Below, piece after piece: positions 8,926 through 16,809 of a DNA stretch of 64,000 nt. Position numbers and translations under genes: made by a program. Under the pieces are notes generated by a model. It did no database searches. It saw nothing but the letters and a program-made list of their open reading frames with translations, and was not told where the DNA came from. Source of the DNA: an uncultured Bacteroides sp. (GTDB taxonomy: Bacteria; Bacteroidota; Bacteroidia; Bacteroidales; Bacteroidaceae); contig NZ_CABUHK010000006.1 in assembly GCF_902491285.1 (NCBI RefSeq), positions 50,621 through 114,620 on the forward strand, given 5' to 3'. Positions within the stretch are counted from its first letter, which is position 1; each line of letters starts with the position of its first letter.

Positions 8926-11526
8926 ATGAAAATACACAATTTAATTTTATCCATTTTATGCTTGCTTTGCTGGGGTAGCTGTAAAGAGGACGAAAGCGTT
9001 GTTCAAGAAATTAATTTCGGTCTTTCTGCCACCACCCAGTCTGTGGGGCAATCGGGAGGAATTTTCACTATTAATGTGACAACCGAATCAGATATCGAAA
9101 TTACTGTTTCTTGTCCCGATTGGATTAGCGAGGAAAAAGTAACTAAAAGTGAGAAAAGATTGAAGTTTACCTTTTCGGTTGTGCCCAACAACAATGCTAA
9201 GCTACGTAGCGGTACTGTGGTATTCACATCAGTACTTGGCAGTACTTCTAAAAGTGTAGAAGTTACTCAAAAAGGTCGGGGAGATTATAATGCCGAAGAG
9301 GTGGATATAGACAATCTTCCTTCTGATACAAAGAAGGTGAAGATTATTGGTGCCAAATCATATCAGGGAACGCAGAAAGAAGGTCCGACGAATTATATAG
9401 GAGGGACTGTTGATGCACTATTTGATGATGATATTACTTCATTGTTCCAAAGCGCATGGGGTATGGAATGGTTTGGTAAAAACTATGATCCTTGGACAGA
9501 GGTCTTCGAGCATTTGAAACCAGAATTGTTAAAAATAGAGTATTATACATTGGATTTCTATTTCGCTGATAATAAGGAAGAGAGTATAAACAGTATGATA
9601 TATTACCCGCGTTCCCAAAATAACAAAGGAGGCGTATGGGGAAAGTTTGATATCGAAGCATCTACGTATGAAAGTCCCGAAAAGTTCGAAAAGGTAGGTA
9701 GTGGAGACTGCGGTCAGAAAGAAGGGGTTATCGCATTTATCAGTTTTGATAAGGAAGTGACGCACCCACATACCATTCGTTTGAAGGTATATGACTCTTA
9801 CCAAAATTATATTTCGGCAGGCGAAATTGAATTTTATGGTCAAAACGATGTCGCTTTCGACACTACCACACTATTTGCTGACAACATTTGCTCCACACTG
9901 AAAACCGATATTACACTGGAGGACATCAACGCATGTGAATATCCGTTCTTTAAGAAAATTGCCACATACATTTATTACAATCGCGATGAATATACACAAT
10001 TTCGTGTGAATGAATTTAAGGCATATCCGCATCCGGATGTACATGCTAAAGAAAATAAAGTGACTCCTTATGATTTGCTAGATAACGTGACTGGCATCTA
10101 TGTGAAGGAAGGAAGCACATTAGTGGCTTTTGTAGATAATCCTTCCGTAGAAAGCATTGGGTTGCGTGTAGTCAATTTTGATACTCCGGAGAAAGATGGT
10201 TGGTACTCCTATACCAATTATTTATTGCGAAATGGTATGAATAGACTGAAAATGTCGCAAAAAGGACTAGTGTATGTGATGTATCATACATCGGCTTATG
10301 AAACAAGTGCCCCCGTTAAAATCCACTTCGCATCGGGAGATGTAAATGGATACTTTGATAACGAGAAGAATGCACCCGAAGATTGGAATAAGTTGCTGAC
10401 TGCTAATGTCGCGCCACATTTTGATGTAATAGGTAAGTATGCTCACATCGTTTTTCCAGTTAACGATTTGAAGAAAGAGAACGATGGAAAGGGATTTGTG
10501 CAGTTCTATGATGACTTAGTGTACAATGAACAGGAGTTTCAAGGTGCAGTGAAGTATGACCGTTTGAGTAAAAATCGTATGCTTTTCAGTGTTTTCTATA
10601 GTGATTCTTATATGTATGCTACAAATTATCATACCGGATATAATGTAAGTACCATGGGGAGCATGTGCAGTTTGGAAAATTTGAAACAAGAAAGTTGGGG
10701 ACCATCACATGAAGTAGGACACATGAACCAAACTCGCCCAGGATTGAAATGGACAGGCATGACGGAAGTCACTAATAATATCCAGTCTTTATATATCCAG
10801 CATTTGTCAGGAAATCAATCTCGTTTGGAGAAGAACGGTGACTACGAGCCTGCTATGAATACGGCGTTTGTTGACAAATGCCCGCATATCAAGATCAATT
10901 ATCCCGGTCGTACGGGTGAGAATGTATTTTGTCAGTTGGTTCCATTTTGGCAATTGTATTTATATATGGTGAAAGTAGCAAATAAGCCAGATTTCTACAA
11001 AGATCTATATGAAGAAATTCGTCGTACTGATGCTGATATTGAAAATGCACGTAATGCCGGACAGCATCAGATGGAGTTTGCCTATACCTGTTGTAAGATT
11101 GCTCAATTAGATTTGACTGATTTTTTTGAAAACTGGGGATATATACGCGAAGCGGATTGCTCAATTGTAGATTATGGTATGACAGGAATCTACAAAATTT
11201 CTGAAACCGATGTGAACAATATGAAGGAGCGCATTAGGAAATTGGGTTTTGCTAAACCGAAACATGATTTTAAGTACATTTGCGAAAGCAATATGAAGAC
11301 TTATCAGGAGAACGCAACCGTGACAGGCGGAAACGTTATTAGAAGTGGTAATAAGATTCAGGTGACAGGTTGTAATGGCGTGGCCTATAAAGTCTATAAT
11401 AAAGACAATAATCGATTAGTCTATGTCTCCAACCGGACTTCATTTGAGGCTTCCGAATTACCGACCAACATTGAAGTAAAGGCCGTTGCTCCAGACGGAA
11501 AAGAAACCGTATTGAATATGAGATAA
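8926..11526 (+). CDS. M60-type (enhancin-like) surface metallopeptidase with BACON domain
   Basis: Predicted zinc peptidase of the M60/PF13402 family, whose characterised gut members cleave mucin-type O-glycoproteins (B. thetaiotaomicron BT4244 is the best known relative by architecture). The ATG at 8926 gives 866 residues; an earlier in-frame ATG at 8863 would lie in the stem-loop and put extra residues before the signal peptide. The lipobox WGSC is followed by KEDE, a good Bacteroides surface-export signal. Order of domains: BACON (about 30-110), discoidin/CBM32-like (about 130-310, ending SAGEIEFYG), a linker domain, then the peptidase with H595-E-V-G-H599 and a downstream Glu614 (gluzincin HExxH...E). 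It is probably the surface endo-acting enzyme of the PUL, opening glycoproteins for import. Confidence 0.9.
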   Translation: MKIHNLILSILCLLCWGSCKEDESVVQEINFGLSATTQSVGQSGGIFTINVTTESDIEITVSCPDWISEEKVTKSEKRLKFTFSVVPNNNAKLRSGTVVFTSVLGSTSKSVEVTQKGRGDYNAEEVDIDNLPSDTKKVKIIGAKSYQGTQKEGPTNYIGGTVDALFDDDITSLFQSAWGMEWFGKNYDPWTEVFEHLKPELLKIEYYTLDFYFADNKEESINSMIYYPRSQNNKGGVWGKFDIEASTYESPEKFEKVGSGDCGQKEGVIAFISFDKEVTHPHTIRLKVYDSYQNYISAGEIEFYGQNDVAFDTTTLFADNICSTLKTDITLEDINACEYPFFKKIATYIYYNRDEYTQFRVNEFKAYPHPDVHAKENKVTPYDLLDNVTGIYVKEGSTLVAFVDNPSVESIGLRVVNFDTPEKDGWYSYTNYLLRNGMNRLKMSQKGLVYVMYHTSAYETSAPVKIHFASGDVNGYFDNEKNAPEDWNKLLTANVAPHFDVIGKYAHIVFPVNDLKKENDGKGFVQFYDDLVYNEQEFQGAVKYDRLSKNRMLFSVFYSDSYMYATNYHTGYNVSTMGSMCSLENLKQESWGPSHEVGHMNQTRPGLKWTGMTEVTNNIQSLYIQHLSGNQSRLEKNGDYEPAMNTAFVDKCPHIKINYPGRTGENVFCQLVPFWQLYLYMVKVANKPDFYKDLYEEIRRTDADIENARNAGQHQMEFAYTCCKIAQLDLTDFFENWGYIREADCSIVDYGMTGIYKISETDVNNMKERIRKLGFAKPKHDFKYICESNMKTYQENATVTGGNVIRSGNKIQVTGCNGVAYKVYNKDNNRLVYVSNRTSFEASELPTNIEVKAVAPDGKETVLNMR

Positions 11527-11537
11527 AACATTTTTAT

Positions 11538-13130
11538 ATGAAAAGAATACTTACACTACTTATCATCCTTTCTTTCATTCCCTTGTTATGGGCACAAAAG
11601 AACTATGCTACGAAGAATGTATGGATGCCTGATAATGGTGATGGAACTTTCACAAATCCCATTTTATGGGGAGATTGGGCAGACCCAGATGTAATTCGTG
11701 TGAAAGATGATTTTTATTTGATAGGAACTAGTATGCAATACGTCCCCGGGTGTCCCATCCTTCACTCTAAGGATTTGGTCAATTGGGAGATGGCAGGTTA
11801 TGCTATTGAACGTTACGACGAAGATGAACGTTACGATCTGAAAAATGGTTCACTCTATATGAATGGTTCGTGGGCCAATTCTATTCGCTATCATAACGGT
11901 AAATTTTATGTAGGATTTTGTACTCCTGACGGGTGGGGACGGGAAAAAGGTAATTTCTCCATTTGCATAGCCGACAAAATAGAAGGACCTTGGGAACGTA
12001 CCATTTTCCCGGAATTTATGTACGACCCAGGATTGCTTTTCGATGACGACGGCAAGGTATATGTTGTTCATGGGCAAGGTACACTCTATGTTACCGAACT
12101 GAATGCCGACGCAAAATCCGTCAAAGGAAAACCGGTGAAAATCTGGGAAAAGAGATTCAAAAACGCCCACGAATTCGGAGGAGGATTCGGCATGGAAGGT
12201 AGCCACGCTTATAAAATAAACGGGAAGTATTATATCACTTGTCCGGCAGGGGGAGGTCAAGGATGGCAAATCTGCCTGCGCTCAGACAACATCTACGGAC
12301 CGTATGAACATAAGCTGATTATGAATGACAATGACCCATATCCTCCATATGGATTTCATCAGGGAGGTATGGTGCAACTAAAAAATGGAGACTGGTGGTT
12401 CATCATCATGCAAGATCGTATGCCTATCGCTCGTACAGCAAATTTGGTGCCGGTGACATGGGTAGACGGCTGGCCGATGTTGGGAGTTAACGGCAAGGAT
12501 GCGGTGACCTATCCGAAACCAAATGTGGGTAAGACCTACAAAATGAAGGCACCCGCCACGTCGGATGAATTTAACGACAAGAAGTTAGGGCTGCAATGGC
12601 AGTGGAACCACAATCCGGATCCTACCCGTTGGTCGTTGACCGAACGAAAAGGCTATATGCGGATTAAAGCGTCGAAAGCCACTAACTTGCACGACGCACG
12701 CAACACGTTAACACAACGTACGCAAGGCCCCTTGTCGCAAGGAACGGTAGAAATGGACGTCACCGGACTAAAGAATGGTAATGTTGCGGGATTCGGTATT
12801 TTCCAGAAACCATATGCTTATGTAGCCGTAACGCAAAATGAGGGAAAACGCAAAATAGTAATGTGTAATAATGGAGAAACCATAGAAAGCATTGACAACT
12901 TTGCAGGTGATAAATTATGGATTCGTGCCCGCGTAACAGACCGTAATTTTGAAGCCCGGTTGTTCTATAGCCTTGATGGAGTAAACTATCGTCCGATTGG
13001 CAATGAATTGAAAATGAAAAACGGATTCCGTTGGACTGGAAACCACTTCGGCCTCTTCAATTTCAGCACGACAGAGGAAGGTGTGGAAGGATATGCGGAC
13101 TTCAATTGGTTCAGATTCATCAACAAATAG
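11538..13130 (+). CDS. GH43 glycosidase with C-terminal concanavalin-like domain
   Basis: A 530-residue exported five-bladed beta-propeller glycosidase. Signal peptide MKRILTLLIILSFIPLLWAQ. The three GH43 acids are visible: the base in WADPDVI (Asp49), the pKa modulator in YDPGLLFDDDG, and the general acid in GFGMEGSHAYK. Residues about 335-530 (SDEFNDKKLGLQWQWNHNP ... GVEGYADFNWFRF) form the beta-xylosidase-type C-terminal jelly-roll seen in many GH43 enzymes. Members act on beta-xylosides, alpha-arabinofuranosides or beta-1,3-galactosides; the specificity here is not evident. It starts 11 bp after the peptidase gene, so it is in the same operon, and it lacks a lipobox, so it is likely periplasmic. 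Confidence 0.92.
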   Translation: MKRILTLLIILSFIPLLWAQKNYATKNVWMPDNGDGTFTNPILWGDWADPDVIRVKDDFYLIGTSMQYVPGCPILHSKDLVNWEMAGYAIERYDEDERYDLKNGSLYMNGSWANSIRYHNGKFYVGFCTPDGWGREKGNFSICIADKIEGPWERTIFPEFMYDPGLLFDDDGKVYVVHGQGTLYVTELNADAKSVKGKPVKIWEKRFKNAHEFGGGFGMEGSHAYKINGKYYITCPAGGGQGWQICLRSDNIYGPYEHKLIMNDNDPYPPYGFHQGGMVQLKNGDWWFIIMQDRMPIARTANLVPVTWVDGWPMLGVNGKDAVTYPKPNVGKTYKMKAPATSDEFNDKKLGLQWQWNHNPDPTRWSLTERKGYMRIKASKATNLHDARNTLTQRTQGPLSQGTVEMDVTGLKNGNVAGFGIFQKPYAYVAVTQNEGKRKIVMCNNGETIESIDNFAGDKLWIRARVTDRNFEARLFYSLDGVNYRPIGNELKMKNGFRWTGNHFGLFNFSTTEEGVEGYADFNWFRFINK

Positions 13131-13175
13131 TAGTGATAAATGTACAATAATTATACTTCTAAAGATATAAGGTGG

Positions 13176-13572
13176 ATGAGGATAACAAGAAAAAACTGGT
13201 TATTAATTGTTTTTTTATTCAGTAGTGTGTGTGGATGCTTTAGGGCAGTCCACCACCTCTACTTACTCTACAATAGAGATAACGGATGAAGTGGAATTAC
13301 TTAGCCCACAATCTGTCGTCTCGTGGATATCTTCTACTAAGGCTCAAGTGGAAGTGGAAGGTAATCGAGCACATCTGACACAAGATGGTAAGCATTTCTA
13401 TATGGAAATCATCTCTCCTATAGGAGCTACATTTAAAACTTATATGGCAAAGAATACTTATGAGAATGAGTATCCCATCAAAGGCTATAGTATGTTGGAG
13501 GCCGAATGTCGGCTAGATGGAGATGAAAGAAAGATTATGGTACGAATGAGTAGTAAAAGGAGGATGAGATAA
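13176..13572 (+). pseudogene. Decayed exported protein, probable heparinase II/III-like lyase remnant
   Basis: The ATG at 13176 opens a clean lipoprotein-type signal peptide (MRITRKNWLLIVFLFSSVCGC), but that frame stops about 36 codons in. A different frame then runs to 13572 and reads ELLSPQSVVSWISSTKAQ, RAHLTQDGKHFYMEIISP, IGATFKTYMAKNTYENEY, KGYSMLEAECRL. This resembles the C-terminal beta-sandwich end of heparinase II/III-type lyases (a ...LTxDGKxLxxxIISPxGAxF... pattern). The simplest reading is an exported lyase gene that lost its central several hundred codons and its frame, leaving start and end fused. It sits between two GH43 genes in the operon. The family assignment is by eye and uncertain; a short intact ORF from 13207 is the alternative. 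Confidence 0.5.
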
Positions 13573-13677
13573 TTTATTACCGTAGTTTGTTCAAATTTGA
13601 ATTGACGGAAGAATCAATTCGTTGTGATAAATATGGTTAGTGATATAAGCTTTAATAGAACTATAAAATGCTAAATT

Positions 13678-15117
13678 ATGAGAAGTAAAATACTATTTCC
13701 TTCACTCTTAACTTTTTGTTTGGGATTGTCGGCTCAGAATTGTGAGGTGAGTGGTGATATGATTAAACAAACGGCCAAGAAGGTTTCCAGGTTACTTGAG
13801 ACTAGTCATCGAATGCTCAATCCTATTTCTCCTCCGGGTGTGTATATTGCCGATCCGGAGGCCAGGCAGATGCCTGATGGACGTGTTTATGTATATGGTT
13901 CGCGTGATGAGCCGACAAATGTTTGGTGTTCGCATACCTATGATGTGTTATCGACTTCTGACTTGATAAATTGGGATGTGGAACAGCTTTCTTTCGCTAC
14001 AAAAGGTATAGGAAAGCAAGTTGATTATACCGACCAGTTGCTCTATGCTCCGGATTGTATCTATCACAACGGCAAATACTATTTATACTATTGCCTGACG
14101 AATGAAAAGGAAGATGAAGGTGTTGCCGTATCTTCTTCTCCTTATGGACCTTTTAAGGAGGGAAAAGCTATAACAGGAATTCATGGAATTGATCCTTCGG
14201 TCTTTATTGATGATGACGGGCAAGCTTATTTATTCTGGGGACAAGCCAATGCTAAAGGAGCGAAACTGAGTAAGGATATGTTATCTATCGAAGGTGAAGT
14301 ACATGAGAAACTGTTAACCTATAATGAACATGCATTCAATGAAGGCAGTTCGGTTCGTAAACGGAATGGCATCTACTATTATGTATATGCCGGGCATCAG
14401 CGTCACGGTGAATCCAATTGTGCTACCCTGAACTATGCTACGGCTACTTCTCCATTAGGTCCTTATACATATCGGGGAGTAATTATAGACAATTGGGGGA
14501 GCGACCGGAATCTAGTGAATAATCACGGTTCTATTGCTGAAATAGATGGGAAGTGGTATATCTTTTATCATCGACCTACCCATGCTAGTTCATCCATGCG
14601 CAAGGTTTGTATAGAACCCATTGTGTTTAATCCGGATGGAACTATCAATGAAGTAGAAATGACCACCCAAGGTTGTGGGGGGCCTATTAATCCTTTATCG
14701 CGTATGGATGCGGCAAGGGCTTGTCTTTTGTCAGGTCATGCTACGGTGGTTGTTCGGCGTCTAGAACATAACGTTCCGGTAGAATATTTATCAGCTATCC
14801 GAAATGGTGATTATGCTTATTGGAAATATTTTGATTTTACAGGGGTGAGGGCAAATTCTTTCATCTGTAAAACGTGGGGAAAGAATGCTGCCGGTACTAT
14901 TGAAATTCGATTGGATAAACCGGATGGGGAACTTATTGGTACTTGTGAATTAAATCCAATGAATGGAGAAGTTGCCTATTCTATTCATAAGGCGAAGGTG
15001 AAACCGGTGACTGGTGTTCATGCATTGGTATTGGTGTTCAAGGCAAATGAACCGAATATGACAGAGCGGGATTTCATGAACTTGGAATGGTTTATGTTTG
15101 AAAGTTGTGACTATTAA
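13678..15117 (+). CDS. GH43 glycosidase with C-terminal CBM6-like domain
   Basis: A 479-residue exported enzyme (signal peptide ending near LGLSAQN). GH43 acids appear in YIADPEARQMPDGR, HGIDPSVFIDDDGQAYLFWGQ and AFNEGSSVRKRNGIYYYVYAG; HGSIAEIDGKWYIFYHR follows. The pattern resembles arabinoxylan arabinofuranohydrolase-like and exo-galactosidase-like subgroups more than simple beta-xylosidases. Residues about 345-479 (GDYAYWKYFDFTGVRANSFICKTWGKNAAGTIEIRLDKPDGELIGTC) form a CBM6-like jelly-roll. It is separated from the remnant gene by 105 bp containing a weak 7-bp hairpin (13599-13620) but no convincing promoter, so it probably belongs to the same transcript. It is clearly different from the GH43 at 11538 in length and accessory domain. 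Confidence 0.9.
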   Translation: MRSKILFPSLLTFCLGLSAQNCEVSGDMIKQTAKKVSRLLETSHRMLNPISPPGVYIADPEARQMPDGRVYVYGSRDEPTNVWCSHTYDVLSTSDLINWDVEQLSFATKGIGKQVDYTDQLLYAPDCIYHNGKYYLYYCLTNEKEDEGVAVSSSPYGPFKEGKAITGIHGIDPSVFIDDDGQAYLFWGQANAKGAKLSKDMLSIEGEVHEKLLTYNEHAFNEGSSVRKRNGIYYYVYAGHQRHGESNCATLNYATATSPLGPYTYRGVIIDNWGSDRNLVNNHGSIAEIDGKWYIFYHRPTHASSSMRKVCIEPIVFNPDGTINEVEMTTQGCGGPINPLSRMDAARACLLSGHATVVVRRLEHNVPVEYLSAIRNGDYAYWKYFDFTGVRANSFICKTWGKNAAGTIEIRLDKPDGELIGTCELNPMNGEVAYSIHKAKVKPVTGVHALVLVFKANEPNMTERDFMNLEWFMFESCDY

Positions 15118-15184
15118 TTTAGTCTTAGAATTAAAACAATGTTATATTGAAATAAACATAGTGTAAAATAATCAATAATTATAT

Positions 15185-16729
15185 ATGAGAATGATTCATT
15201 TTTTAGCGTTGGGCCTATGTTTCATATTAGGTTCATGCACGATGCAGCAATCTGCTGTGCAGGTCAGTGACAAGGGTACAGAGTGGAGTTGGGACAAAGG
15301 GACAATTGTTGTGAGAACTCCTAAACGTCCTGCCGGACAGGAAAGCGTCATCGGATTGGCACTTCCTAAGATGGAAGTGGTGCGTGTGGGATTTGTAGGA
15401 TTAGGTATGCGTGGACCGGGTGCCGTGTCACGTTTCACTTATATTCCGGGAACACAGATTGTAGCGTTGTGCGACTATGAAAAGGAGCGTGCCGAGAAAT
15501 GTCAGAAATATCTGAAAGATGCTTCTCTGCCCAAGGCTGCCATCTACTCAGGTGAAAAAGGCTACGAAGAATTGTGTAAGCGAGATGATATCGATTTGAT
15601 TTATATTGCAACCGACTGGCTGCATCATTTCCCTGTGGCGAAATGCGCATTGGAGAATGGAAAAAACGTAGCGATTGAAGTGCCTTCGGCTATGAACCTG
15701 AAAGAGTGCTGGGAGCTGGTTGATCTCAGTGAGAAGACCCGTAAGCACTGTATGATTCTGGAGAACTGCTGTTATGACTGGTTTGAGATGAATACCTTGA
15801 ATATGGCACAGCAAGGCGTGTTTGGTGAGGTGATTCGTGCGCAGGGTGCTTACATTCATAATCTGGCTCCTTTCTGGAAGCATTATTGGAAGAAAGGTGA
15901 AAGTGACAAGTTGGGCTGGCGCCTTGACTATAACATGCGTCATCGTGGTGACGTGTATGCTACTCATGGTCTTGGTCCTGTGGCACAGGCGCTCGATATT
16001 CATCGTGGCGACCGTATGGAGACTTTGGTAGCTATGGATACCAAATCGGTTGTAGGTAAGGACTTGGTGAAAGAGAATGCCGATTCTGTTTGTAATAATT
16101 TCCGCAACGGCGACCACACTACTACTTTGATTCGCACTGCTAATGGCAAGGTTATCGAAATCCAGCATAACGTGATGACTCCGCAACCCTACAACCGTCT
16201 TTATCAACTGACAGGTACTAAGGGGTTTGCCAATAAATATCCGACTCAAGGGTATGCTCTTGACGCAGAGCAGTTGAAGGCTTCCGGTGTCCAGCCCAAG
16301 GTGGACGACCTGAACTCACACGGCTTCATGCCGAAAGAGGAGATGGTGGCTTTAGTGGAAAAGTACCAACATCCTATCTTGAAAAAGTATGGTGAGATGG
16401 CGAAAGAAGTGGGCGGTCATGGTGGCATGGATTTCATCATGGATAGCCGCTTGGTTTACTGTTTGCAGAATGGTCTTCCTTTAGATATGGACGTTTACGA
16501 TTTGGCAGAATGGTGTTGCCTCGCCGAGTTGGGTGAACTCTCTATGGACAACGGTTGTGCTTCCGTTGCGTTCCCCGACTTTACCCGTGGCGAATGGAAT
16601 AAGGTGAAAGGATACAGACACGCTTATGCTGCTCCTGCTGAAGAGGAAGCGGTGATGGAAAAGGCGAAGGCTTTCACTTCCAGACTGAAAGAACAAGGCG
16701 CCAGAGAATGGGCGGAAGCAGAAAAATAA
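15185..16729 (+). CDS. GH109 NAD-dependent glycosidase (alpha-N-acetylgalactosaminidase type)
   Basis: A 514-residue lipoprotein (lipobox ILGSCT, Cys18; no acidic surface signal, so likely periplasm-facing). The Rossmann motif GFVGLGMRG (residues 69-77) and the Gfo/Idh/MocA-like body (VALCDYEKERAEKC, DLIYIATDWLHHFPVAKCALENGKNVAIEVP, GDVYATHGLGPVAQALDIHRGDR, EIQHNVMTPQPYNRLYQLTGTKG) are typical of GH109. GH109 enzymes use bound NAD in a transient-oxidation mechanism, and characterised members remove terminal alpha-GalNAc. Together with the M60-type peptidase this points to mucin-type or other GalNAc-bearing O-glycoprotein. It is the last gene of the operon, followed by a bidirectional terminator. 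Confidence 0.92.
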   Translation: MRMIHFLALGLCFILGSCTMQQSAVQVSDKGTEWSWDKGTIVVRTPKRPAGQESVIGLALPKMEVVRVGFVGLGMRGPGAVSRFTYIPGTQIVALCDYEKERAEKCQKYLKDASLPKAAIYSGEKGYEELCKRDDIDLIYIATDWLHHFPVAKCALENGKNVAIEVPSAMNLKECWELVDLSEKTRKHCMILENCCYDWFEMNTLNMAQQGVFGEVIRAQGAYIHNLAPFWKHYWKKGESDKLGWRLDYNMRHRGDVYATHGLGPVAQALDIHRGDRMETLVAMDTKSVVGKDLVKENADSVCNNFRNGDHTTTLIRTANGKVIEIQHNVMTPQPYNRLYQLTGTKGFANKYPTQGYALDAEQLKASGVQPKVDDLNSHGFMPKEEMVALVEKYQHPILKKYGEMAKEVGGHGGMDFIMDSRLVYCLQNGLPLDMDVYDLAEWCCLAELGELSMDNGCASVAFPDFTRGEWNKVKGYRHAYAAPAEEEAVMEKAKAFTSRLKEQGAREWAEAEK

Positions 16730-16772
16730 GAAAGAACTGATAGAATCAATTGGTTTAGGGTATCAGAAAGTG

Positions 16773-16805
16773 AATCCCGTTCCGTTATTGCAGCGGAACG
16801 GGATT
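16773..16805. terminator. Bidirectional terminator between GH109 and HTCS
   Basis: A perfect 12-bp inverted repeat, AATCCCGTTCCG / CGGAACGGGATT, with a 9-nt loop lies between two convergent genes. It is GC-rich in the centre with A/T at the base, so it can terminate in either direction. Confidence 0.85.
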
Positions 16806-16809
16806 TCTA

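Noticed and set aside
13207..13572. 121-residue ORF as a genuine small gene
   Set aside because: It lacks its own plausible secretion signal, while a good signal peptide in another frame lies just upstream. The remnant interpretation explains both better.
13599..13620. GAATTGA/TCAATTC hairpin after the lyase remnant
   Set aside because: Only 7 bp and no T-tract; too weak to call a terminator.
15548..16249. 233-codon minus-strand ORF within GH109
   Set aside because: Antisense shadow; the plus-strand frame carries the NAD-binding motif and family signature.
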